Assembly (NCBI GenBank): GCA_947493195.1 | Contig: CANLQG010000004.1 | Span: 1 to 64,000, forward strand | Direction: 5' to 3' | Source: an uncultured Sphingomonadaceae bacterium | GTDB lineage: Bacteria; Pseudomonadota; Alphaproteobacteria; Sphingomonadales; Sphingomonadaceae | Length of the DNA stretch: 64,000 nucleotides | Shown here: positions 44,201 through 50,641 of the stretch, piece after piece | Layout: every line of letters starts with the position of its first letter | Position numbering within the stretch: the first letter of the stretch is position 1 | Notes under the pieces: generated by a model | Database searches by the model: none | What the model saw: the letters and a program-made list of their open reading frames with translations, nothing else | Told to the model about the DNA's origin: nothing | Translations under genes and position numbers: made by a program

Positions 44201-45508
44201 GCATTGCGCTTCGGACAGCAGGCCATCGGCCTGCCAACCTGCGGGAAGGCGCGGGCAAACATCGGGCTGCGGCGCCGCGACCGAACCCATGGCGACCGAT
44301 TCCACGAGCGGGGTGGGATGGACCGGAGCATCTTCGAAGGCGATGCGGCTGGGCCGGTAAGGCAGGTAGATGCCTGCCTGTTCGGGCACAGGCGCGGGGT
44401 CGGCGAGGACCGAATAGGCAAGGTCGATCGCATTCGCCGTGGCTGCTGGTGTCGCGGCGAATGGCGCCAGCGGCCGAACCGGCGCGCTTTGGGCCGAAGT
44501 CTTGCCAACAAGGCGCACTGGCTTGCCGAGCGGCAGGCGATGGACGTTGGCGGAGGTCTGTACGCGTGGCGGAAGCGCAGTGATAAGCTCGTGGAGCGAG
44601 ATGAGGTCGGCAGTATCTCCGGTGATCGCAGGCGAGGACGCAGTCGGCGTCTTGTCGAACACAACCAGGCGAACAGCGATCCCCGTCCCTGTCCGGCGAA
44701 ACATCTGCTGCAGGCGAACATCGAGGAGCAGCGACACGTCGTCCTGTTCCTTGGCGAAGGTGGAGGTGTCGAAGCCTTCAGGCATAATGGCGACGATCCT
44801 CGTCCGATTAGCAGCGGCCCGGATTGCACCGCGTAGGTGACGCATAGCGGTCTCACCGTCCTTGCCGCGTTCCAGGCTGTGAGCGAATGGCGGGTTCATC
44901 AGCACGGCAGACGGAACAGGGCCGCCAAGCAAGTCGGCGATCAGTTCCCCGTCATGCGCAGTGATGGTGGCCGTGGGGAAGGCGTGGGCCAGACCGTCTC
45001 GTCTTGCCGGATCGATCTCGTTGAGGAGCAGCGAAGCGTTCTGGAGGCAACCCCAGAGAGCAAGGGCACCATTGCCGGCGGACGGTTCGAGGAGCGTGTC
45101 TTGCGCGCAGACAGCTGCGGCCTTCGCCATCAGCCAGGCCAGCATTGGCGGGGTCGAGAACTGCTGGAGCTCGACCTGTGCTTCGCTGCGAACGTGCCGC
45201 GGCGGCAAGGCTGCTTCGAGCCAGTCGAACCGCGCTTCGGCTTCGTGTACATTCGTCGCCAGATCGATCCGTGAGGACTCTCGAAGCCAGAGTAGTGCGC
45301 CGATCTCGACCGCGCTGTTGTAGTCGTCGATCGTCCAGGCACCTCCCCAGTCCAGAACACCGGTCTCTTCGGCGAACAGCCCGGAAATGTCGGTACGGGT
45401 AAGATGACGTCCCGAAGCAAGAAGCGCGGCAACTCGGATGCCAATGGCATAGGCCATGGGCATGGGCGGCAACTGCTCGCCGGCGGGAAACAGGTCTGAT
45501 TGAAACAT
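41261..45508 (-). CDS. Strawberry-notch-type helicase with N-terminal methylase-like domain
   Basis: A 1415-residue protein. Near residues 150-260 a DNA-methylase-like domain shows LLEPSAGNGALALWG (motif I) and VLMNPPFAHSLERG (NPPF motif IV). The centre is an SF2 helicase: GDGTGAGKGRQIAAVIMDRW (Walker A), VIAFDESHAMANALGGSS (DExH). The C-terminal half has the strawberry-notch helicase signature FSDAGGTGRSYHADL and AIQGLGRTNRTNQ. Proteins of this build are typical of alphaproteobacterial plasmids and ICEs and are thought to modify or remodel incoming DNA, possibly against restriction, but no function has been established that I know. ATG 45508 chosen for its SD (AGGAGGA); hairpin at 45521-45562. 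Confidence 0.9.
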   Translation of the reverse strand: MFQSDLFPAGEQLPPMPMAYAIGIRVAALLASGRHLTRTDISGLFAEETGVLDWGGAWTIDDYNSAVEIGALLWLRESSRIDLATNVHEAEARFDWLEAALPPRHVRSEAQVELQQFSTPPMLAWLMAKAAAVCAQDTLLEPSAGNGALALWGCLQNASLLLNEIDPARRDGLAHAFPTATITAHDGELIADLLGGPVPSAVLMNPPFAHSLERGKDGETAMRHLRGAIRAAANRTRIVAIMPEGFDTSTFAKEQDDVSLLLDVRLQQMFRRTGTGIAVRLVVFDKTPTASSPAITGDTADLISLHELITALPPRVQTSANVHRLPLGKPVRLVGKTSAQSAPVRPLAPFAATPAATANAIDLAYSVLADPAPVPEQAGIYLPYRPSRIAFEDAPVHPTPLVESVAMGSVAAPQPDVCPRLPAGWQADGLLSEAQCETLVYAALAFARDLPGRFKVSQEGTSLELSEDGHAYRQGFFLGDGTGAGKGRQIAAVIMDRWLAGERRHVWITKNEALLEDARRDWEALGGLPLDLQPLSRWKLGHPVTMFEGILFVTYPTLRSGRAEDTRLDQILAWAGEDFDGVIAFDESHAMANALGGSSIRGKVKGSEQGMAGLRLQNHLPRARVLYASATGASDIANLGYTSRLGLWGPETAFPTHEAFMTEIRAGGVAAMELVARDLKAQGLYLARALSFAGVEYEILEHCLTEAQVKIYDAYAEAWAIIHRNLEAALEATRVVDEDSGDTLNRNAKAAALSIFEGTKQRFFAQLLLSMKLPSLIPAMEAALGANHSVVVQLVSTAEAMLDRRLAEITDEEREALDIDLSPREYVIDYLAKSFPVRLMQVFADEDGNLRSEAMSDEEGNPVFCPRAVAARDALIEQLCALPPIATALDAIIEHFGTEAVAELTGRTRRLVMGRDGQQRLERRSPSANVAEAQCFMEGTKRILVFSDAGGTGRSYHADLDCRNQQRRVHFLLEPGWRADNAIQGLGRTNRTNQASAPLFRPVTTDVKGERRFISTIARRLDALGALTRGQRQTGGQNLFDPADNLESDYARDALSRWFQLLYDGKLEATTFGNFVERTGLRLDNPDGGLTDNLPTIQRWLNRILALPIALQNANFDEYLGLVEARIEAAREAGTLDQGLETFRVDRFTVLADELLRTDPVTGAETRLVSLEVSRHLRPLRLQRLVRMHEIGSPHAVPMRNARSGKVALSVPARRLIADDGAVVERRRLLRPLKSANWTLEALGESHWEDIGLTAFTSAWRAEEEEAAASPVTERVHLATGLLLPVWKRLPGDHVRVTRLVTEDGQSIIGREVLDIDLAAIAETFGLSGVTGPSAEHIGDLVIASGKPLNLASHDPLTVKRSLVGGEQRLELTGFSPDRLDWYKGKGCFTEIIRYRTRLFVPVSAASSVLPALAA

Positions 45509-45520
45509 GGCAATTCGTCC

Positions 45521-45562
45521 TCCTGATGATGGCATCGGGACACGCCCTCTGCCGGATCAGGA
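45521..45562 (-). promoter_or_regulatory. Hairpin hiding the Shine-Dalgarno of the helicase gene
   Basis: TCCTGAT (45521-45527) pairs with ATCAGGA (45556-45562), and GGCA (45531-45534) with TGCC (45550-45553). The ATCAGGA on the transcript strand contains the SD. A GA-rich box (AAGAGGAGAGAGG, minus strand of 45574-45586) follows upstream and overlaps the last codons of the primase gene. Confidence 0.6.
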
Positions 45563-45584
45563 ATTCGAGAAGCCCTCTCTCCTC

Positions 45585-46484
45585 TTACTGTGCCGCTTGG
45601 CGGCGCAGCCATGCTGTGAGTTCGTCGTTCCAGTCGGTGTCGCGTGAGGATGGTTTGCGAACGTGGATCGTCCGCCCTTCGCGGGCATAAGCGGCCAGGC
45701 CACGCGACGCAGCCAGCTCGCCGCCAGCATCGTGATCGACGAAGAGATGAAGCTCGGTCACGCTATCGGGCACGCTGACGAGGCCGAAGCGCTCATTGCC
45801 CAAAGTCGCCCAAGCGGGAATACCAGTAAGAGCGTAGGCCGACATCGCGCTCTCGATGCCCTCGGCAAGGCCGAGCTTGCCGGAGGCGGGAGCGAAGAGG
45901 CGGACGGCAGCTTCACCGAGCGCACCGAGCGCGCGCTTCGGCTTGTCGAACTTAGCCTTGGCATCGCCCGACAGGAACGTGCGGTGGATTGCGATCGGCC
46001 CCTCGTCGAGGCTGACCGCCGCAATCATGGCCGGCAAAAAGCGAGTGCGTCCCTTCGGACCAAGCGGCGTTCGAGGATGAAAGCGCAGCACCGGAGATGC
46101 GGCGAGGATGCCGCGGCTTTCAAGGTATGCCTTTGCCGGACTGGCATGCAGTGGCCGTGCATCGCGCCAGATGCGCAAGGCAGCGACCGAAGGCTTCCCT
46201 GCAGGACCAGTGTCCATCTTAGGCTCAATTGCACCTCCCGAGAACAAGGCGGACGGCGGCACGCCTTCGCGCGCGAGGGCAGCGAGCACGGACTCCTGAT
46301 CGCATCCGGCGAAGCAGTGGAGGAGGATCGCTCCACGCCCGAGCGATACGCCGAGCGAGGGCGTGCGGTCGTCATGTGCGGGGCAGCATGCCATGCCCTT
46401 GGTGCCGGACCATTTGCCGCCACGGCTTTCACAGATTCGTCTCGCCGTCTCGGCTAGCGGATGGTTGGTCGTGGTAACGGGCAT
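45585..46484 (-). CDS. CHC2/Toprim primase-like protein
   Basis: A 299-residue protein. The N-terminal zinc finger is CPAHDDRTPSLGVSLGRG … LLHCFAGCDQ (CHC2 type, residues ~33-62), and the C-terminal half is a Toprim domain with LAEGIESAMSAYAL (Glu) and LHLFVDHDAGGELAA (DxD). It looks like the primase half of a DnaG-like enzyme, with the middle FLPAMIAAV segment typical of element-borne versions. It would prime second-strand synthesis of the transferred strand. It shares a divergent control region with the transglycosylase gene. Confidence 0.9.
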   Translation of the reverse strand: MPVTTTNHPLAETARRICESRGGKWSGTKGMACCPAHDDRTPSLGVSLGRGAILLHCFAGCDQESVLAALAREGVPPSALFSGGAIEPKMDTGPAGKPSVAALRIWRDARPLHASPAKAYLESRGILAASPVLRFHPRTPLGPKGRTRFLPAMIAAVSLDEGPIAIHRTFLSGDAKAKFDKPKRALGALGEAAVRLFAPASGKLGLAEGIESAMSAYALTGIPAWATLGNERFGLVSVPDSVTELHLFVDHDAGGELAASRGLAAYAREGRTIHVRKPSSRDTDWNDELTAWLRRQAAQ

Positions 46485-46524
46485 AAGGACTCCTTCGCAG
46501 GCTCGGGTCCCCCATGACCGGCAT

Positions 46525-46587
46525 CCTCCCCTCTTACCGTCGGGCAGGAAGAAACGTTTTCCTACATGTTCTATTTATGTTCTATTC
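46525..46587. promoter_or_regulatory. Divergent control region of primase and transglycosylase genes
   Basis: Contains, from left: the GA-rich box GTAAGAGGGGAGG (minus strand, 46525-46538), the CATGTAGGAAAACG box (minus strand, 46555-46568), and a tandem 11-bp repeat ATGTTCTATTT / ATGTTCTATTC (46566-46576, 46577-46587). A like ATGTTCT…TATGTT pattern occurs upstream of the integrase gene at 48611-48626. Confidence 0.5.
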
Positions 46588-46618
46588 CGATTCGCTGCAA
46601 GCGACAGGAGTGTGAGCG

Positions 46619-47182
46619 ATGAGACTGGCATTGATGATCGGGATGATGGTGAGCGCCAGTAGCGTGCCGCCTGGCGCTCAAGCACAGGAGTTCGCCCTTC
46701 TGGAGCATCGCTATGAACAGCCAGCAATCGCTGGTGTAGATCTCCGGACCAGCGAGGAAGCGCCTTTGAGGGTACTGCTCCCTGCAACCTATCGCGAAGC
46801 ACTTTACGAGCCACTGATCAGGGAAGCGGAATTGCGGTATCGTCTCCCGCCTCGACTGATGCAGGCGCTGGTTTGGGCAGAGTCCCGATTCAATCCGATG
46901 GCCATCAGCCCGGCTGGCGCTGCCGGACTTGCGCAATTGATGCCAGGTACAGCCTGCGAGCTTGGCGTTCGCAACCGGCATGATCCTGCCCAAAACATCG
47001 ATGGTGGTGCGCGCTACCTCCGACAGATGCTGGACCGCTTTGGCGAGGTCCATCTGGCGCTTGCCGCCTACAATGCTGGTCCGGGCGCAGTTGCTCGCGC
47101 TGGTGGCATCCCGAGAAATCGGGAAACACCCGCATATGTCAGGAGCGTTTTGCAGCGATGGATGGCATACAGGCGTTCATGA
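46619..47182 (+). CDS. Conjugation-type lytic transglycosylase (VirB1/SLT family)
   Basis: A 187-residue secreted protein with signal MRLALMIGMMVSASSVPPGAQA and an SLT domain: LPPRLMQALVWAESRFNPMA (catalytic Glu in AESRF), SPAGAAGLAQLMPGTACELG and LALAAYNAGPGAV. It cuts peptidoglycan to let the secretion channel through. It is the first plus-strand gene next to the primase and overlaps the next gene by ATGA. Confidence 0.93.
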   Translation: MRLALMIGMMVSASSVPPGAQAQEFALLEHRYEQPAIAGVDLRTSEEAPLRVLLPATYREALYEPLIREAELRYRLPPRLMQALVWAESRFNPMAISPAGAAGLAQLMPGTACELGVRNRHDPAQNIDGGARYLRQMLDRFGEVHLALAAYNAGPGAVARAGGIPRNRETPAYVRSVLQRWMAYRRS

Positions 47183-47382
47183 ATACGAATCGAATGCGCA
47201 TCAGTGGGCGGCTTGAGCACTTGCCACGCGGCTACGCCATCGTCACCGACGCCGGCGATCATTGGGTGTTAGACGATTTCGAACCTGACAACGACCAGAT
47301 CGGCGAAGAAGTAACCGCCGAGGGCCAAATCGTTGGACTCGATCGTCTGCAAGTGGATTGGTTGGGCGTTCTGGCCGAGTAG
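47179..47382 (+). CDS. Small DUF5818-like protein
   Basis: A 67-residue protein starting MNTNRMRISGRLEHLPRGYA with VTDAGDHWVLDDFE. It resembles the small beta-rich proteins (annotated DUF5818, from memory) that accompany SLT and integrase genes in sphingomonad elements. The ATG overlaps the transglycosylase stop. It ends 3 bp before the convergent integrase stop. Function unknown. Confidence 0.65.
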   Translation: MNTNRMRISGRLEHLPRGYAIVTDAGDHWVLDDFEPDNDQIGEEVTAEGQIVGLDRLQVDWLGVLAE

Positions 47383-47385
47383 CGA

Positions 47386-48537
47386 TCATTTACCTTGCGC
47401 GCAAAACTTTGCCCACTCTGCCATGAGCTTGCGCCGCTTCTCGAAAAAGTCCGTCCTGCGATAGGCCGCCTCAACGCGATTCTGGACAGCATGTGCCAAG
47501 GCAGCCTCCGCGACCTCGCCTGGAAAAGAAGTCTCTTCAGCTGCCCAATCGCGGAACGATGAGCGAAAGCCATGGACAGTGACGTTCAGTTCCATATCTC
47601 TCAAAATCTTGAGCAAGGTCATGTCGGAAAGTGGACTCTTGCGTCGCTGGCCGGGAAAAACGAGGTCGCTGGCTTCGGTCCGGAAGACCTTTGCGCGTTC
47701 GATCACTTGTAACGCCTGGCGAGTGAGTGGGACCTGATGCTCCTCACCCATCTTCATCCGCTCCGCAGGGATGATCCAGACGGCGCGCTTAAGATCGAAC
47801 TCCGACCAAACTGCATTCCGGACTTCCCCTGATCGTGACGCGTTGAGGATCAGGAATTCAAGGGCAAGGCGCCCGACCGAGGATCGTTGGCGCAGCCTGG
47901 TTAGGAAAGCTGGAACATCGACAAATGACATCGCTGCAAAGTGACCCGACTTCCGCGGCTGCCGAGGTAGACCTTTCGAGATCGAGCGCATGGGCGCTTC
48001 GTTTGTACGGAAGCCTTTCGAGAAGGACCAGTCGAGCACGGTCCCTATTCGCTGACGCACTCTTCGAGCCGTTTCAGGCTTTTCGAGCCAGATTTCGGCC
48101 AAAGCATCACGGATTGCCGGAGCTTCGATGTCGGAGACCAGGGCATCTCCGAAGTGCGGATACGCATATGCTTCCAGCGTCGATATCCATTGATCCTGAT
48201 GCTTACCGTTCTTCCAACCCTTCTTATGTTCAGCGTGTACCTTTGCTGCAGCCTCGCGGAAAGTCGGGATAACCTCACGCTCCTTCTTCCTTTCCGCAAC
48301 CACGTCGACGCCGGCCTTCGCAAGCTTTCGGACGCTCGCAGCCAGTTCACGTGCATCAGCGAGCGAGACATCTGGATAAGAACCAATTCCTACATCGCGC
48401 CTTCGCCCGTTCGCCTGAACCCTGACAATCCAGCTAGCCTTGCCGGACTTGTTGCGAAACAGAATCAACCCTCCACCGTCCGAGAACCGGCCAGCCTCAC
48501 GCAGATTTCGCAATCCCGTCGCAGTTAGGTTTCCCAT
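47386..48537 (-). CDS. Tyrosine integrase of the outer element (P4 type)
   Basis: A phage P4-type integrase with an arm-DNA-binding N-terminal domain (LTATGLRNLREAGRFSDGGG, ASWIVRVQANGRRRDVGIGS) and a catalytic C-terminus: Arg in LNASRSGEVRNAVW, HGFRSSFRDWAAE (HxxR) and AAYRRTDFFEKRRKLM (Tyr). The start at 48537 (MGNLTATGL) fits the family; the frame is open to 48615, so a longer form is possible. It lies against the 3' side of the tRNA-Ser gene, which is the expected attB. Upstream DNA contains ATGTTCTCTATATGTT (48611-48626, minus strand). Confidence 0.92.
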   Translation of the reverse strand: MGNLTATGLRNLREAGRFSDGGGLILFRNKSGKASWIVRVQANGRRRDVGIGSYPDVSLADARELAASVRKLAKAGVDVVAERKKEREVIPTFREAAAKVHAEHKKGWKNGKHQDQWISTLEAYAYPHFGDALVSDIEAPAIRDALAEIWLEKPETARRVRQRIGTVLDWSFSKGFRTNEAPMRSISKGLPRQPRKSGHFAAMSFVDVPAFLTRLRQRSSVGRLALEFLILNASRSGEVRNAVWSEFDLKRAVWIIPAERMKMGEEHQVPLTRQALQVIERAKVFRTEASDLVFPGQRRKSPLSDMTLLKILRDMELNVTVHGFRSSFRDWAAEETSFPGEVAEAALAHAVQNRVEAAYRRTDFFEKRRKLMAEWAKFCAQGK

Positions 48538-48705
48538 TCCTCCGCCAAACCTTTCATTGCCTCGAACATTTCCCCACATTTTTCCCCACACTTCGTGCGA
48601 GATGTACGGAAACATATAGAGAACATTTGAAACAAGCGCAAACGGAAAAACCCAGCAATTCTGCGGTCTTCAGAGACAATCTGGGGCTATGCGAGATTAG
48701 TATGG

Positions 48706-48796
48706 TGGCGGAGCGGGAGGGATTCGAACCCTCGATACGGGGTTACCGTATACACACTTTCCAGGCGTGCGCCTTCGACCACTCGGCCACCGCTCC
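48706..48796 (-). tRNA. tRNA-Ser (GGA)
   Basis: Reads on the minus strand from GGAGCGGTGGCCGAGTGG to GGTTCGAATCCC, CCGCTCC, discriminator G and encoded CCA. Anticodon stem CACGC/GTGTG encloses loop CTGGAAA, so the anticodon is GGA. The long variable arm TATACGG…CCGTATC is a class II feature of serine tRNAs. Its 3' end points at the integrase gene, so it is the likely integration site of the outer element. Confidence 0.97.
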
Positions 48797-48895
48797 GCAT
48801 GCCTCATCTGGCAGAAGGCGGGCACCTAGCGAAGCTGGTCGCCAAAGACAAGCGGCGTGATGACAAGCCGTCACGGAATCCCTAACTCCGCACAT

Positions 48896-49300
48896 ATGAC
48901 CCGAACAATCGGCCTCGCCCCTACCATTGCAGACATGGAAGCCGCTGCCCGCGCGGCTTTTTCCCGTATCCCCCAGGCCTTCGCCGAACATCTCGGTGAC
49001 GTAGTAATCCAGGTGCAGGACTTCGCCGAGGACGAACTGCTGACCGACATGGGTATCGAGAGCCCGTTCGAACTGACGGGGGTGTACGAAGGCCTGCCGC
49101 TGACAGAGCGCAGCATCGAGCATTCCGGCACCATGCCCGACCGCATCCGCCTGTTCCGCCTGCCCATCCTGCTGGAATGGTGCGAGCGCGGGGACGAGAC
49201 TTTCGAGCATCTGGTTGGGCACGTGCTGGTGCACGAGATCGGCCATCACTTCGGCCTTTCGGACGACGACATGCACGCGCTGGAAGATCAGGTCCTGTAG
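48896..49300 (+). CDS. Small zincin-like metallopeptidase family protein
   Basis: A 134-residue cytoplasmic protein with VHEIGHHFGLSDDDMHALED near the C-terminus, the HExxHxxGxxD zinc motif of MMP-like small proteins (DUF1025-type). ATG 48896 chosen (MTRTIGLAP); longer in-frame codons exist. These are core genes in alphaproteobacteria, unknown in detail. It is the first chromosomal gene beyond the tRNA. Confidence 0.85.
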   Translation: MTRTIGLAPTIADMEAAARAAFSRIPQAFAEHLGDVVIQVQDFAEDELLTDMGIESPFELTGVYEGLPLTERSIEHSGTMPDRIRLFRLPILLEWCERGDETFEHLVGHVLVHEIGHHFGLSDDDMHALEDQVL

Positions 49301-49338
49301 GGCTTGCCAATTGGCCGCGCGGTGGCAGGATGGCGGCT

Positions 49339-50559
49339 ATGAAGCAAGCCGTTGCAATCTCAGCCCTCCTCTTCGCGGTACCGGTCATGGCGCAGGAGGG
49401 GGTGGAGCCCGTCACCCCTTCCTCCGTTGTTGCCAATGCCAGCGCAGATGAATGGGTAGCCATTGCCCCAGACGACCTGCTCGTGATGGAACTTGCCCCC
49501 GATGCGCTCGGGAATGCCCGCACCGTTACCATTCAGCTGATGCCGGCACCCTTCAGTCAGCCCTGGGTAGAAAACGTCCGGGCTCTGGCGGGGGCGCGCT
49601 GGTGGGACGGAACTAGCGTCTACCGTGTACAGGATAACTACGTTGCGCAGTGGGGCGATGCGACCGAAGAGAAGCCCCTGCCGGAAGGCGTAGTCGCGCC
49701 GAAGGCCAGTTACGAGGTCGACAACGAAACCCTGGGCGAGGCTAGCGTTTCTTCGCCATCGGCGATGATCGACTACGGCGAACTGCCCCCCGAAATACGT
49801 GCTCCCTTCGAGGACCCCGATTCCACTCACGAGGAACGCTACCGCGCCATAGAATCGCTGTTCGCCACCATAGGGCTTGTCAGAGACAACCGGTTCAGTC
49901 CGAGCGAGGAGCTCGCCATGCTTTCCATCAAGGCCACGCAAACGCGGCTGACCGAGCAGGGCTGGCATGACCGCGATGCTTTCGCTCCGTGGGTCGAGTT
50001 CTGGCGGGGCTGGCCTATCGGCAACGAAGAGCTTGGTCATTGGGAAGATAATGAGGGTAATGTCGTGCCCGATCCGGGACGCCGCCTGCCTCCGTACCAG
50101 TTCGACGAGCCATACAGGGTAGCCGACAGCAGCCAGTTCTGGCCCCTGCACTGCCACGGTGCCATCGGCGTGGCTCGCGATTACGCCCCCGATACGGGGA
50201 CCGGGGCGGAACTTTACACCATCATAGGCCAGCCGCAGCGGCACATGGATCGCAATCTGGCCGTGGTGGGCCGGGTGATCGAGGGGATGGAGCACCTCGC
50301 CAGCCTGCCGCGCGGATCGGGAGAACTGGGTTTCTATACCGATGCCGAGGCTGACCTGCGCACGCCGATCCTATCGGTGCGCCTTGCCAGCGAGATGGCC
50401 GATCCCCCGGCTTTCGAATATCTCGGCACGAACAGCGAGAGTTTCGCGCTCTACCTGACTGTACGCGCCAACCGGAGCGATGCGTTTTACACCGTCCCCG
50501 CGGGCGGAGTGGGCGTGTGCAGCGTGCAGGTGCCGGTGAGAAGGGCCGCAGGTGGTTAG
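49339..50559 (+). CDS. Secreted cyclophilin-type peptidyl-prolyl isomerase
   Basis: A 406-residue exported protein. Signal peptide MKQAVAISALLFAVPVMAQ. The C-terminal third shows a cyclophilin-like core (FWPLHCHGAIGVARDYAPDT, ELYTIIGQPQRHMDRNLAVV, GRVIEGMEHLASLPRGSG), while about 150 residues before it form an extra domain with no match I recognise. The catalytic Arg/Phe set of cyclophilin is not fully recognisable, so activity is uncertain. The function would be folding of envelope proteins. The ATG at 49330 is an alternative start. Confidence 0.75.
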   Translation: MKQAVAISALLFAVPVMAQEGVEPVTPSSVVANASADEWVAIAPDDLLVMELAPDALGNARTVTIQLMPAPFSQPWVENVRALAGARWWDGTSVYRVQDNYVAQWGDATEEKPLPEGVVAPKASYEVDNETLGEASVSSPSAMIDYGELPPEIRAPFEDPDSTHEERYRAIESLFATIGLVRDNRFSPSEELAMLSIKATQTRLTEQGWHDRDAFAPWVEFWRGWPIGNEELGHWEDNEGNVVPDPGRRLPPYQFDEPYRVADSSQFWPLHCHGAIGVARDYAPDTGTGAELYTIIGQPQRHMDRNLAVVGRVIEGMEHLASLPRGSGELGFYTDAEADLRTPILSVRLASEMADPPAFEYLGTNSESFALYLTVRANRSDAFYTVPAGGVGVCSVQVPVRRAAGG

Positions 50560-50641
50560 GACCGGCCGGAAGGTCTATCATTATCGTAAAGGACAGTAGA
50601 TCGGCCCCTAAGGGAACACGACCTGGCAAAAACGGGCTGCC

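Noticed and set aside
41261..45508. Reading the large protein as a stand-alone restriction methylase
   Set aside because: The methylase-like domain is only ~150 residues; the SF2 helicase and strawberry-notch C-terminal motifs define the protein.
47386..48796. A second copy of the tRNA-Ser 3' end inside the window as the left att site
   Set aside because: I found no copy of the GGATTCGAACCC-type stretch elsewhere in the window, as expected if the element continues beyond the left edge.
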